Shown here: in pieces, positions 17,370 through 26,299 of the stretch
Position numbering within the stretch: position 1 is the stretch's first letter
Layout: each line of letters begins with the position of its first letter
Assembly (NCBI GenBank): GCA_012798185.1
Contig: JAAZNS010000037.1
Coordinates: 1 to 42,046 of the forward strand
DNA: 42,046 nucleotides
Source of the DNA: Chloroflexota bacterium
Lineage (GTDB): Bacteria; Chloroflexota; Anaerolineae; Anaerolineales; UBA4823
Direction of reading: 5' to 3'
Program-made: the position numbers and the translations under genes
Notes under the pieces: model-generated
The model's input: the letters and a program-made list of their open reading frames with translations, nothing else
Databases searched by the model: none
Told to the model about the DNA's origin: nothing

Positions 17370-18101
17370 TTAATCTTCTTCTTCCTTTTCACTTTCATAG
17401 ATCATCTGACCAACCGGAATTGAAATTTTCGGCAGCCCGATTAGCAAAGGCGTCCCGACGATCGCAGCACCCAGAGCAAACAATATCCTTTGCACCGGAG
17501 CGATGACTAAAACTGCTGCCCATACTTCTTTGGGTAGAGCAAACATCAGCAATGCCCAAAAGTTGCCAGCTGACCATGTGCAAACGATCCCTGATAAAGT
17601 GGTTAGAAAAACACCAGCGAACATGAGACCCCGGTTTGGAGAGCTAATCCATTTTCCTCCCCAGAACCAGCCGACCAGGGCGGCAATCACGCCAACCAGA
17701 TATCCAATCGGGGTAAACCAGGCAGCTTGTCCCAAGGGAGAAAAATACCATACAATGCCAAACAATATCGTAACCGCAATGGGGATAAACCATTTGCGCT
17801 GCATCGCAAAACCAGCACAGGCAGCGCCGAGCATTGCCAGAATGAATTGGAATGGTCCAAAGATGACCGTGTGCGGCGCGATCAATTGTCCAATCAATCC
17901 ACCGATGCCAGCTGCGATGGCACCTGCCCACGGGCCAAATAACACGCCTGCCAGCGGTATCATTACGTCGCTGATGCTGAATGTTGCCCCAGTACCAATG
18001 ACAGGGATGGCTGGAAGCAGGCTGGCAACCGCAATAAGCGCTGCCCATACAGCCATCAGTGCTGGATGAGTTTTTACACGAACTGATTTTCTGTTTGCCA
18101 T
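17370..18101 (-). CDS. ECF transporter S component (module 2)
   Basis: This 243-residue polytopic membrane protein is the sister of the S component at 13926-14654 and a more distant relative of 4657-5442. The conserved core reads HPALMAVWAALIAVASLLPA, then PVIGTGATF and GQLIAPHTV, ending in TPLLIGLPKISIPVGQMIYE and an acidic tail. AAAGGAG lies upstream of the ATG. It follows the fused EcfA gene by 130 bases and is presumably the main substrate subunit of module 2. Ligand unknown; the neighbourhood points to a nucleobase, nucleoside or sugar derivative (inference). Confidence 0.83.
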   Translation of the reverse strand: MANRKSVRVKTHPALMAVWAALIAVASLLPAIPVIGTGATFSISDVMIPLAGVLFGPWAGAIAAGIGGLIGQLIAPHTVIFGPFQFILAMLGAACAGFAMQRKWFIPIAVTILFGIVWYFSPLGQAAWFTPIGYLVGVIAALVGWFWGGKWISSPNRGLMFAGVFLTTLSGIVCTWSAGNFWALLMFALPKEVWAAVLVIAPVQRILFALGAAIVGTPLLIGLPKISIPVGQMIYESEKEEED

Positions 18102-18145
18102 TTTGTGCTCCTTTATAAAATTTATAGATCGGATAATTTATCAGC

Positions 18146-18175
18146 GCGGGAGGAATGCAAAAATGCTATTCCCGC
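18146..18175 (-). other. hairpin in the EcfA-S component gap
   Basis: GCGGGA (from 18146), with a 3-base bulge then AT, can pair with ATTCCCGC (18168-18175), and a short GCA/TGC stem sits inside. It lies in the 130-base gap after the fused ATPase gene. No T-run follows on the minus strand, so termination is not supported; an mRNA stability or processing role is possible. Confidence 0.3.
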
Positions 18176-18231
18176 AAATACACTCCATGGTTTTCAACAT
18201 CAGATACGAATTTTCACCATTAACATCTCTG

Positions 18232-19989
18232 TCATTGGTTTCCGTTTTTGCCTAATCTTGCCAGTATCGTCTCATATACCTGCGACACCGATAATGGTGT
18301 CCGCGGCAAGCTAAGCTCTTCCGGCAGCATCTGGCACAACTCGGTTATTTGGGGTGGAATAATATGTGCCCGGCGTACCAATTCCGGTCTGGCAAAAACC
18401 CGTTCGGTGGAATCATCGATCAGAATTTCACCCTCGCACATGACGATTACACGGCGGGCATATTCAGCAACTAAAGCCATGTGATGGGTAACGAATACGA
18501 TAGTTCTTCCCTCTTCATGCAGCGAGCGGGCTATCTGCATAATCTGGTGGCATCCCTTATAATCCTGTCCGGTGGTCGGCTCATCCAAAACGATCACCTC
18601 CGGATTCAAAGCCAGAGCTGAAGCGATGACCACCTTAGCCCGTTCTCCCTTCGATAACGCTGGAGGAAATTCTTTCCGCTGGGCTTCTAAACCCACCAGC
18701 TTCAGCGCCTGCTCAAGCCGATCCTTTACAGTAGCCTCATCCAGCCCCAGGTTGCGTGGACCAAACGAAATTTCATCTTCCACCGTCTCTGCAAATAATT
18801 GCTGATCCGGGTTTTGCAAAACAAAGCCAACATGCTGGGCAAGCTCTGCTACAGCGGTGGTTTTGGTATCCATACCGGCTACCATCACGCTGCCCGAAGT
18901 GGGTTTCAACAAGCCTAACAGATTCTTCAATACTGTGGTTTTGCCGGAGCCATTTTGCCCGATGATGGCAACAAATTCTCCTTTATGAACGTCAAAAGTG
19001 ACATTCTTTACTGCTTTTACATCCTGAGGTTGGTAAACATAATCCAGATCTTTAACGCTGATAATTACATCATTTTGGGGTTTAGCTTCTACGCCGGTTA
19101 CGGCCTCCGGCTCCCGTTTCGGCGGTGAAGCCGGTTTATCTGCCAGTAATTCGATGATTCCCTGGCAGCCTTCTTCCAAACTTACCGGGAAGCTTTTCAG
19201 GGGATGCCCCGCTTGGCTTAATTTCATTCCAAGCTGTGAAACCTGCGGGGCGCGGATCATCAACCGGGAAAACAAAGCTGTATCAGAAAAGATTTGCCGC
19301 GGCGTTCCTTCTGCCACCAGACTGCCTTTATCCAATACCAAGACGCGATCGGCAAGTTTCGCCACCTCTTCGCTTTGATCGGTTGTCATAACAATAGTCA
19401 TGCCATATTTCTGGTTTAGTTCCTTCACCAGTGTAAGCACTTCCACCACCCCCAGCGGATCGACCTGGGAAGTGGCTTCATCGAGCACCAGTATCGAAGG
19501 GCGCATGGCAAGCGCTGCAGCGATTGCCAGCCGTTGTTTCTGCCCGCCTGATAGAGCTGTCGGCAACCGGTCCTCATATCCGGTAAGCCTGACGACATCC
19601 AGCACCCAGCGGATACGTTCTTTGATCTCCTCTACCGGAGAATTCAGGTTCTCCGGGCCAAAAGCCACTTCTGACCTGACCGACGTAGTAAACAATTGCG
19701 TTTCTGGGTCATCCAATACAATACCCACCCGTGTCGCCAGTTCGGCAATCGACGCTTCTTTAGTATTTAAACCCCCAACAATCACATCCCCTTTTAATCG
19801 ACCGCCCAACGAATTAGGGATTATTCCAATGATTATCTGGCACAGCGTGCTTTTTCCTGCCCCATTTTCGCCCATCACGGCTACAAATTCGCCTGGTTTT
19901 ACCGAAAAATCCAAATTATTAATCACATATTTATCGGTACGTGCGTAGCGATAAGATACCTGTTTCAATTCGATAGCATTGTTTGTCAT
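18232..19989 (-). CDS. fused double ECF ATPase (EcfA-EcfA, module 2)
   Basis: This 585-residue protein contains two EcfA domains in one chain. The N-terminal half has Walker A GENGAGKST, canonical signature LSGGQKQRL and Walker B ILVLDEATSQVDP. The C-terminal half, after a linker near residues 280-300, has Walker A GQNGSGKTT, a degenerate signature LSKGERAKV and Walker B VIVLDEPTTGQD. The half with the degenerate signature also carries the TTGQDY D-loop seen in EcfA2 of module 1, so it corresponds to A2 and the N-terminal half to A1. It is encoded 18 bases after ecfT and would drive the S components at 17370 and probably 13926. Confidence 0.93.
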   Translation of the reverse strand: MTNNAIELKQVSYRYARTDKYVINNLDFSVKPGEFVAVMGENGAGKSTLCQIIIGIIPNSLGGRLKGDVIVGGLNTKEASIAELATRVGIVLDDPETQLFTTSVRSEVAFGPENLNSPVEEIKERIRWVLDVVRLTGYEDRLPTALSGGQKQRLAIAAALAMRPSILVLDEATSQVDPLGVVEVLTLVKELNQKYGMTIVMTTDQSEEVAKLADRVLVLDKGSLVAEGTPRQIFSDTALFSRLMIRAPQVSQLGMKLSQAGHPLKSFPVSLEEGCQGIIELLADKPASPPKREPEAVTGVEAKPQNDVIISVKDLDYVYQPQDVKAVKNVTFDVHKGEFVAIIGQNGSGKTTVLKNLLGLLKPTSGSVMVAGMDTKTTAVAELAQHVGFVLQNPDQQLFAETVEDEISFGPRNLGLDEATVKDRLEQALKLVGLEAQRKEFPPALSKGERAKVVIASALALNPEVIVLDEPTTGQDYKGCHQIMQIARSLHEEGRTIVFVTHHMALVAEYARRVIVMCEGEILIDDSTERVFARPELVRRAHIIPPQITELCQMLPEELSLPRTPLSVSQVYETILARLGKNGNQ

Positions 19990-20007
19990 TGCGCTTCACT
20001 CATCTAC

Positions 20008-20814
20008 TTATATAATTGCTGCGGCGACCAGAATTGCTATAGTACCCAGAGTCGAAGCAATCATAAAAAACCAGTCCATTGGGCTGAGTTTAATATCTTC
20101 TATATAAGTGCGGGTTTTCATCGCGCCAAATGCCCGCGCGTCCATTGCCACCGCCATAGATTGGGCGCGCCGCATTGCACCAATAACCAATGGCGTTACT
20201 AAAACAGGGTATGATTTCAGCTTGCTCCAAATACTACCTTTTTCGAAAGTGCTCATGGCGCGTAATTTCTGAGCGTCGACAATTACCCCGATTTCGCTTT
20301 GCAAAATCGGCACCATGTTCAATGCCGCAGTGATTGTATAAGACAACCGGTATGGCAACCCCATGCGCACCATGCCCAAAGCCAGAATATGAACCGGCGT
20401 CGTCATGCTCACCAGCGGGAGCAAGATGACCATTGCCAGCAGGCGGAACATAAGCAAAACGGCAAATAAAATGCCCTCCAGGTTTACCTGCCCCATGCCG
20501 CCGATTAGTGGAATGAATTTGGGAATAAGCGGTTTTATGATCGGCGTAACCCCAGGGTAAAGAAGCGCCTGCACGATGAACAAAAAAATGAACACCGGCA
20601 AAAGGGCTTTCAGAAAGCCATAAACAATAGATGCAGGCAGCCGCGCCAGCAACCATAAAGCAACCATAACCACTAAGATAATGCCGGAAAGATACAGATT
20701 TTGAACAGCGAAAATAACTGTACTTACCAGCACCATAAAGACGATCTTGGTACGGGGATCTAGTTTATGGAAGAAAGTCTGCCCGGGAAAATATACAACA
20801 AGCGATTTACTCAA
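20008..20814 (-). CDS. ecfT: ECF transporter transmembrane component EcfT (module 2), TTG start
   Basis: This 268-residue membrane protein has the EcfT hallmark FFHKLDPRTKIVFMV and coupling-helix motifs VDAQKLRAMS and MDARAFGAMKTRTYIED. The first coupling motif lacks the usual Ala-Arg-Gly and is more divergent than in module 1. The start codon is TTG at 20814, supported by GGAGG (minus strand) placed correctly upstream. It begins 20 bases after the amidohydrolase gene and is followed by the fused ATPase. Confidence 0.92.
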   Translation of the reverse strand: MSKSLVVYFPGQTFFHKLDPRTKIVFMVLVSTVIFAVQNLYLSGIILVVMVALWLLARLPASIVYGFLKALLPVFIFLFIVQALLYPGVTPIIKPLIPKFIPLIGGMGQVNLEGILFAVLLMFRLLAMVILLPLVSMTTPVHILALGMVRMGLPYRLSYTITAALNMVPILQSEIGVIVDAQKLRAMSTFEKGSIWSKLKSYPVLVTPLVIGAMRRAQSMAVAMDARAFGAMKTRTYIEDIKLSPMDWFFMIASTLGTIAILVAAAII

Positions 20815-20834
20815 TGAAAAATCCTCCGTGACGA

Positions 20835-22169
20835 TTAATATCGAAAAACTGCCCGGTTGGTATAAAGAGGCGCTTCGATAGCATCAACTTCGTCTAAGAT
20901 CGCCTCTTCATCGCAATTCACCAGCTTACGCTCCCGCATCACCACTTTTCCGTCGATAATCGTATCGCGCACGTCATTAGCCTTGGCGCAAAAAACCAGC
21001 TGCTCGATCAACCGGTCAGGGTGAAGAGGCCGTAAATGGGCACCTTTTAATTCTACGATTGCCAAATCTGCCAGCTTGCCCGGCTCGATTGTGCCTGCTT
21101 CCAGCCGGCAAACAGCTGCTGGAGCAACAGTTGCCATGCGAAAAGCATCGGCGGCGCTGAGGGCGCCGGCGTCATTATTGGAAACACGGGCTAACATAAT
21201 CGCTGCCCGCATCTCTTCCCACATATCCAATAAATCGTTAGAGGCAGCGCCATCGGTTGCAACGCTGACCGGAATTTGACGATTTATCATGGAGACAACC
21301 GGAGCAACGCCATCGGCAAGTTTCATATTGCTCTTTGGGCAGTGCACCACGTGGCAGCCCGAATCGGATAAGATTTGGATATCACGGTCGGAGACATGCA
21401 CACAATGCACAGCGCTTGTCCGGGAAGATAAAAGCTCTAGCCGATTCAAGCGCTCCACCGGCGTCATACCCCACTCATCCAGCGATTCTTTGACCTCACT
21501 AGCAATTTCCGAAACATGGATTTGAATCCCCAAATCCAGCGCTTCTGCCTGGTCGCGGCACCACACCAGTAAATTATCGTCACAGAGAAAAGGTGTGGAA
21601 GGCGCCACAAAAGCCTGTATCAATCCACCAGGTTCATGCCAGCGGTTAATAAACTGCAGCACTTTGCGGTGAGTTTCTTCATCCGAGGGATGGAATTCTT
21701 CTGGAATCCAACGGTTGGAAATGGTATAACCCGCTACCGAGCGAAAACCCAAATCACGCCAGGCATCCAATGTAGCATCTACGGTCAAATCCATATCCAG
21801 GCAGCAAGTAATCCCCCCTTTGATCATCTCGATAGCCGCTGCGGCAGACCATAAATATGCTGCCCGGTAATTATTGGTCTCAAACCCGCTGCGCAGCGCT
21901 CCAACCGTAGGAAATAAGACTTCATTGCACCAGGGTACCAGCGGCAAGCCAGGCGAGACACCCTTTAGAAAATTCTGGTAAAGGTGAGTATGGGCGTTGA
22001 TTAATCCCGGCATGACCACACAACCGCGGGCATCGATTTCGATCGAGTCATCGGGCGCAGGGATATTTTTCCCCACCGCTGCAATGCGCTTCCCGGAAAT
22101 GAGCACATCGCAGTCTTGCTCAATATGTTCCGGGTTACAAATGAGATAAGAAATTTTGCGAATGATCAT
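20835..22169 (-). CDS. MtaD/SsnA-family metal-dependent amidohydrolase (probable purine/nucleoside deaminase)
   Basis: This 444-residue amidohydrolase has metal ligands His60 and His62 in LINAHTHLYQNF, then IQIHVSEIASE (His and catalytic Glu), HCVHVSD, and ATDGAASNDLLDMWEEM with the metal Asp. The stretch HCPKSNMKLADGVAPV followed by TDGAASND is very close to that of 5'-methylthioadenosine/S-adenosylhomocysteine deaminases. The related guanine deaminase and chlorohydrolase (TrzN/AtzA) groups cannot be excluded. It is the first gene of the minus-strand array, directly upstream of ECF module 2, and divergent from the AOR operon. No clear Shine-Dalgarno precedes the ATG. Confidence 0.88.
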   Translation of the reverse strand: MIIRKISYLICNPEHIEQDCDVLISGKRIAAVGKNIPAPDDSIEIDARGCVVMPGLINAHTHLYQNFLKGVSPGLPLVPWCNEVLFPTVGALRSGFETNNYRAAYLWSAAAAIEMIKGGITCCLDMDLTVDATLDAWRDLGFRSVAGYTISNRWIPEEFHPSDEETHRKVLQFINRWHEPGGLIQAFVAPSTPFLCDDNLLVWCRDQAEALDLGIQIHVSEIASEVKESLDEWGMTPVERLNRLELLSSRTSAVHCVHVSDRDIQILSDSGCHVVHCPKSNMKLADGVAPVVSMINRQIPVSVATDGAASNDLLDMWEEMRAAIMLARVSNNDAGALSAADAFRMATVAPAAVCRLEAGTIEPGKLADLAIVELKGAHLRPLHPDRLIEQLVFCAKANDVRDTIIDGKVVMRERKLVNCDEEAILDEVDAIEAPLYTNRAVFRY

Positions 22170-22227
22170 GTATTGTTGAGAAAATTAATTAATAGGTCAG
22201 CGTGACATTTGCTCATAACATTTGATC

Positions 22228-22265
22228 GTTCAGTATCATCATAGTAACATTAATTAATACTGAAC
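22228..22265. promoter_or_regulatory. 9-bp inverted repeat, candidate operator
   Basis: GTTCAGTAT (22228-22236) and ATACTGAAC (22257-22265) are perfect inverted copies 20 bases apart. The right arm touches the -35 and the left arm lies just downstream of the -10 of the putative minus-strand promoter (22241-22269). A bound dimer or tetramer would therefore block the amidohydrolase/ECF transcript. The cognate protein is not determined. Confidence 0.5.
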
Positions 22266-22269
22266 ACAA
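22241..22269 (-). promoter_or_regulatory. putative promoter for the amidohydrolase/ECF operon
   Basis: On the minus strand TTGTGT (22269-22264) is followed after 17 bases by TACTAT (22246-22241). The -10 matches consensus at five of six positions and the -35 only at TTG. The predicted start near 22234 leaves a leader of about 65 bases before the ATG at 22169. The inverted repeat brackets this promoter. Confidence 0.4.
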
Positions 22270-22377
22270 CTAGACGAATGTAATTCTCATTTTGTGATTT
22301 ATGTCATATTTGGGGTTGGTTTTTAGGGCGGTTTTTATTATTACATTCACTATTACTTTACAATAATCAAACATTAC

Positions 22378-22406
22378 TTGACAAAGCTTCTTCTCACCTA
22401 TATACT
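22378..22406 (+). promoter_or_regulatory. near-consensus sigma-70-type promoter of the XRE-AOR operon
   Basis: TTGACA (22378-22383, perfect) is followed by a 17-base spacer and TATACT (22401-22406, five of six). Transcription would start near 22413, giving a leader of about 63 bases before the XRE-cupin ATG. Such a strong core promoter suggests the operon is controlled by repression. Confidence 0.75.
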
Positions 22407-22475
22407 ATTTAAAAATATAATGCTGCCTCTTTTTATTGCCCTTTGCTGTCCATACGATTGAAAGGGAACTAATTA

Positions 22476-23012
22476 ATGATCGGAAAAAAGATATACGATC
22501 GCAGAAAAGAACTCAATATTAGCTTACGCACCCTGGGAAAGATGACCAATCTTTCTGCCAGTTTTTTAAGCCAGGTTGAAAACGACCTGACTTCACCTTC
22601 CATAAGCTCGCTGCAAGCGATTGCCACTGCTCTGCGAATCCCCATGTTCACTTTCCTGGACGACGACAACCAAACCGAAGTGGTGGTCCGCCGAGATGCA
22701 CGAAAAAAATTAAGCTTCCCACACTCACATATCGTCTATGAGCTGCTTACCAGCGATCTATCCCGCCAGATGATGGCTTTCTTGGTTCGGCTGGAGCCGG
22801 GGGCGCGTTATCAGGCGCAAAGGTTATATCGCCCCACTGAAGAATTGATGTATGTATTACAAGGCGAAATGGACATCTGCATTGGAGAACGGATTTATCG
22901 TTTGAATACAGGGGATTGTATCTACTACGACGGAATGCAATTGAAAGAATATACTTCGGTAGGTGAAAAAGAATTGTGTGTTCTGTGTTCCATGACTCCC
23001 CCTGCGCTCTAA
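22476..23012 (+). CDS. XRE-family regulator with C-terminal cupin domain
   Basis: This 178-residue regulator has an N-terminal Cro/CI-type helix-turn-helix (about residues 5-60; LRTLGKMTNLSASFLSQVEN, then SPSISSLQAIATAL). A C-terminal cupin-2 barrel (about residues 95-175) follows, with LEPGARYQ, EELMYVLQGEMDICIGE and LNTGDCIYYDG. PuuR-like members bind small ligands in the cupin and usually control the adjacent catabolic operon. AAGGGAA precedes the ATG. It ends 18 bases before AOR1 and is the likely local regulator of the AOR operon and perhaps of the divergent promoter. Confidence 0.92.
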   Translation: MIGKKIYDRRKELNISLRTLGKMTNLSASFLSQVENDLTSPSISSLQAIATALRIPMFTFLDDDNQTEVVVRRDARKKLSFPHSHIVYELLTSDLSRQMMAFLVRLEPGARYQAQRLYRPTEELMYVLQGEMDICIGERIYRLNTGDCIYYDGMQLKEYTSVGEKELCVLCSMTPPAL

Positions 23013-23030
23013 ATTTACGGGAAAATTATC

Positions 23031-24929
23031 ATGCCGCTGACTGCTTTCATTGACCTGACACGTTCAAAGATAACTATTGAAACCACCAATCCAGACTTGA
23101 TCCGGCGCTGGCTGGGCGGCCGCGGGTTAGGAGCAAGCCTTCTATACAAGTACGTTCATCCCAGCACCGACGCTTATTCTCCCGATAATTGCATCATATT
23201 TACCAGCGGGATCTTTAATGGCACCTCCTGGCCAACCGCTTCTCGATATCATGTCACCTTTAAATCCCCTGCCACCGATGCATATGGGTATGCCAATTCG
23301 GGCGGATTTTTCGGACCGGAATTACGCCGTGCGGGCTTCGATGCCTTGGTAATCACCGGCAAAGCTCCCGCACCGGTATTTCTGCGCATCATCGATCAGG
23401 ATATCCAAATTCATTCTGCACTGCATTTGTGGGGACTTCCAACATCGCAAACCGAGGATACTTTAGTTTCCGAAGCAGGCGGCAGGGTAGCAGCGATCGG
23501 TTTGGCAGGTGAAAACCTAGTGCGAATGGCTGCAATTATCAATGATAAGGGCAGAGCCGCTGCCCGAACGGGGCCAGGCGCTGTGATGGGCAGCAAAAAC
23601 CTGAAAGCCATCCAGATCATCGCCAGCGCTAAAGGACTGCCCACCTCGTCCGAATTCCATAATTTGACTAAACAAGCCTCTGACCGGCTGATCCACAGCC
23701 CAGATACCCAAGGGCTGATGAACAGCTCAACTTTGGTGCTCATGGCGATAAAGAATAAGATCGGCGATCTTCCAGCGAAAAATCACCAATACGGTCAGGT
23801 GCCATTTATCGATTCGCTGGATGATAAATCATTTAGTAATTACTGGACACGCCGCAAAGGCTGTGCTGTATGTTCTATTCGCTGCTCCCGGCAATCGGAG
23901 CTAAAAGACGGCGACCAGGTTATAAAAATCGAAGGCCCTGAATACGAAACCGCCGATTCATTCGGTCCGCTATGCTGGAATCCCGACCCCGAAGTAGTTA
24001 TTAAAGCAAACGCCCTGTGCAACGATTATGGGTTAGATAGTATATCAACCGGCGTCACCATCGCCTTTGCTATGGAATGCAATGAGCATGGCATTCTGAA
24101 TGACGATGATTTCTCGCTAGAGTGGGGTGATCCGCAAACCATACTCGGGTTAATCCAAAAAATCGCCGAACGCCAAGGCTTGGGCAGGCTGCTCAGCGAA
24201 GGTACGCTGCGCGCTGCCCGGCAGATCGGCAACGGTGCCGAGCAGTTTGCTATGCAGGTAAAAGGGGTGGAAATGCCCCGCCAGGAACCGCGCATCGCCA
24301 AAGCCTTTGGGCTGGGGCATGCCACCGGCAACCGTGGCGCTGACCACCTCTATGCTCTTCCCACTATCGATCTGGCAGGTCATTGGGAAGCTGCCCGGAA
24401 AATTTTCCCCAATGAAACACTGCCCTCCCTGATGGATATTGCCGATGAAACCTATAAAGCAGATGTTGTTATCTATGGCGAGAATTTTTGCGCCATCATC
24501 GATTCACTGGGCTTATGCAAATTCAGCACTGCCGAAACTTATGTGATTATGCCTGATGATCTAGCACAGGGGCTTCAGGCACTAGGGTTTGATTTTACCG
24601 GAGAAGAACTAATGGCGATCGGCGAACGGATCGTCAACTTGGAACGCCTTTACAACCAGAGGCATGGTTTCAATAAAAGACAGGATATCTTACCAGAGCG
24701 TTTCACCCAAGAAACGCTACCGGTTTTTTCATTTATTCGCAGCTCAGCCAACGAACCTTTACGGCAATCAAAAGAACCTATTGCTGTTGGTCTGATTTAC
24801 GATTTTGAAGCCATGATCAACCGCTACTATCAGCTGCGCGGCTGGGACGATCAGGGTCTACCCACCCCGCAAACACTGGCACGGCTGGGGATTAGCGATC
24901 TGGCTGTGAATAGAGGCAATTCATCATGA
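23031..24929 (+). CDS. tungsten/molybdopterin aldehyde:ferredoxin oxidoreductase family enzyme 1 (AOR1)
   Basis: This 632-residue protein is full length for the AOR family. The N-terminal pterin-binding domain has GGRGLGASLLY, SRYHVTFKSP, YANSGGFFGPELRRAGFDALVITG and RTGPGAVMGSKNLKAI. The single [4Fe-4S] cluster ligands appear as C278, C281, C285 and C496, the spacing of the Pyrococcus furiosus enzyme. Family members interconvert aldehydes and acids at very low potential using ferredoxin; others (BamB) reduce aromatic rings. The weak ribosome site GGGAAAA precedes the ATG. The stop overlaps the hydantoinase start by 4 bases. The substrate is not known; coupling to a hydantoinase suggests an N-heterocycle. 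Confidence 0.93.
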   Translation: MPLTAFIDLTRSKITIETTNPDLIRRWLGGRGLGASLLYKYVHPSTDAYSPDNCIIFTSGIFNGTSWPTASRYHVTFKSPATDAYGYANSGGFFGPELRRAGFDALVITGKAPAPVFLRIIDQDIQIHSALHLWGLPTSQTEDTLVSEAGGRVAAIGLAGENLVRMAAIINDKGRAAARTGPGAVMGSKNLKAIQIIASAKGLPTSSEFHNLTKQASDRLIHSPDTQGLMNSSTLVLMAIKNKIGDLPAKNHQYGQVPFIDSLDDKSFSNYWTRRKGCAVCSIRCSRQSELKDGDQVIKIEGPEYETADSFGPLCWNPDPEVVIKANALCNDYGLDSISTGVTIAFAMECNEHGILNDDDFSLEWGDPQTILGLIQKIAERQGLGRLLSEGTLRAARQIGNGAEQFAMQVKGVEMPRQEPRIAKAFGLGHATGNRGADHLYALPTIDLAGHWEAARKIFPNETLPSLMDIADETYKADVVIYGENFCAIIDSLGLCKFSTAETYVIMPDDLAQGLQALGFDFTGEELMAIGERIVNLERLYNQRHGFNKRQDILPERFTQETLPVFSFIRSSANEPLRQSKEPIAVGLIYDFEAMINRYYQLRGWDDQGLPTPQTLARLGISDLAVNRGNSS

Positions 24930-26299
24930 TATTCGACCTGGTCATAAGCGGCGGAAAATTAGTTACGGCAAGTACAACGTATACCTCTGATATTGGTATT
25001 AACGGTGAAACAATCGCTGCAATTGGCGAGGGACTGCAGGGAAAAGAGGTCATCGATGCAAGGGGTAAACTGGTGATCCCTGGCGCTATCGACCCTCACG
25101 TGCACCTGGAAATGCCGGTTGGCGATACCTTTTCCGCCGATGACTGGGCAAGCGGCACTCTCGCAGCTGCCTGCGGTGGTGTGACGACTGTGATTGATTT
25201 CGTCGAGCCCGAACCAGACGAAGTCCTTATTGCTGCACTGCAAAAACGCCTGGAGTCTGCTAAGGGTAAGGCTGTCATTGACTATGGCTTGCACATGACC
25301 CTGCGCAACGATCACCCCGATACTTTAAACCAGATACCTGCTGTAGTTGCTGAAGGCTGCCCGTCATTCAAAACTTACCTCACCTATGAGGGTTTTGCAT
25401 TGAGCGATAAAGCATTTCTCAACGTGTTAGAAGCAGTGGGTAAAGCGCGTGGTATGGTGCTGGTGCATGCAGAAAATGATGCTATTGTCTCCTATTGCAC
25501 TCGACAAATGATCGAGAAGGGAAAAACATCACCAGGCGCTCATGCATTGGCAAGACCTGCCATTGCCGAAATGGCAGCAATCCAAAACTCCTTAGCGCAT
25601 GCAGAAGTGACCGGAACGCCGCTCTATATTGTCCATATTTCCACAGCCGGCGGCACATCAGCCCTGGAGGCTGCCCATTTACGCGGGATAACCGCCTACG
25701 GCGAAACCTGCCCTCAATATCTCACCCTGACTGAAGACAAGTACGATCTGCCCAATTTCGAAGGAGCAAAATATGTCTGCTCACCGCCGCTGCGCCAAAA
25801 AAATGATCAAGAAACCTTATGGCGGGGATTGGCGAAAGGCGTACTGCAAACCGTGGGCAGCGATCACTGTCCCTTTAATTTCAATGGACAAAAGGATAAA
25901 GGCAGAGATTCCTTCGTTAACATTCCGCCCGGCTTGCCAGGCATCGAAATTCGCCTGGCACTGCTGTTTACTTTTGGGGTTAAGAAAGGGCATATTTCAA
26001 TAAACCGCTGGGTAGATTGCTGCGCATCCAGCCCAGCACGCTTATTCGGGTTATACCCGCGCAAAGGTCATTTGATCCCCGGCGCTGACGCCGATATCGT
26101 GATTTTCGATCCCGATAAAGAGATCGTTGTAACGAAGGCGGTACTTCACGAACGCGTTGACTACACACCCTACGAAGGTATAAAACTTCAGGGCTACCCG
26201 GTGATGACCATATTACGTGGAAAATCCTTAGTCATCGAAAATGAATATATTGGAACCGCTGCACATGGTCAGTTCCTAAAACGGCAGGTATACCAATGA
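24926..26299 (+). CDS. hydA: dihydropyrimidinase / hydantoinase-family cyclic amidohydrolase
   Basis: This 457-residue binuclear-metal amidohydrolase has His58 and His60 in IDPHVHLEMPVGD, carboxylated Lys149 in CPSFKTYLTY, His181 in VLVHAEND, His237 in IVHISTAGG and Asp313 in VGSDHCPFN, all in the order of D-hydantoinase and dihydropyrimidinase. It opens cyclic ureides such as dihydropyrimidines, hydantoins or dihydropurine-ring products. It is joined by ATGA overlaps both to AOR1 upstream and to the ferredoxin downstream, implying the AOR product or a related ring is its substrate. Allantoinase or a YgeZ/HyuA-type purine-pathway hydrolase are alternatives. Confidence 0.92.
   Translation: MIFDLVISGGKLVTASTTYTSDIGINGETIAAIGEGLQGKEVIDARGKLVIPGAIDPHVHLEMPVGDTFSADDWASGTLAAACGGVTTVIDFVEPEPDEVLIAALQKRLESAKGKAVIDYGLHMTLRNDHPDTLNQIPAVVAEGCPSFKTYLTYEGFALSDKAFLNVLEAVGKARGMVLVHAENDAIVSYCTRQMIEKGKTSPGAHALARPAIAEMAAIQNSLAHAEVTGTPLYIVHISTAGGTSALEAAHLRGITAYGETCPQYLTLTEDKYDLPNFEGAKYVCSPPLRQKNDQETLWRGLAKGVLQTVGSDHCPFNFNGQKDKGRDSFVNIPPGLPGIEIRLALLFTFGVKKGHISINRWVDCCASSPARLFGLYPRKGHLIPGADADIVIFDPDKEIVVTKAVLHERVDYTPYEGIKLQGYPVMTILRGKSLVIENEYIGTAAHGQFLKRQVYQ

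Larger units (their letters stand above)
22170..22475. promoter_or_regulatory. divergent AT-rich control region between the two operons
   Basis: This 306-base gap separates the divergent amidohydrolase and XRE-cupin genes and contains no gene. It is AT-rich and holds a strong plus-strand promoter, a weaker minus-strand promoter, a 9-bp inverted repeat, and two copies of ATTAATTAATA about 65 bases apart (22184 and 22249). Candidate regulators are the XRE-cupin protein encoded at its right edge and the SorC protein encoded in the minus array. Confidence 0.7.
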
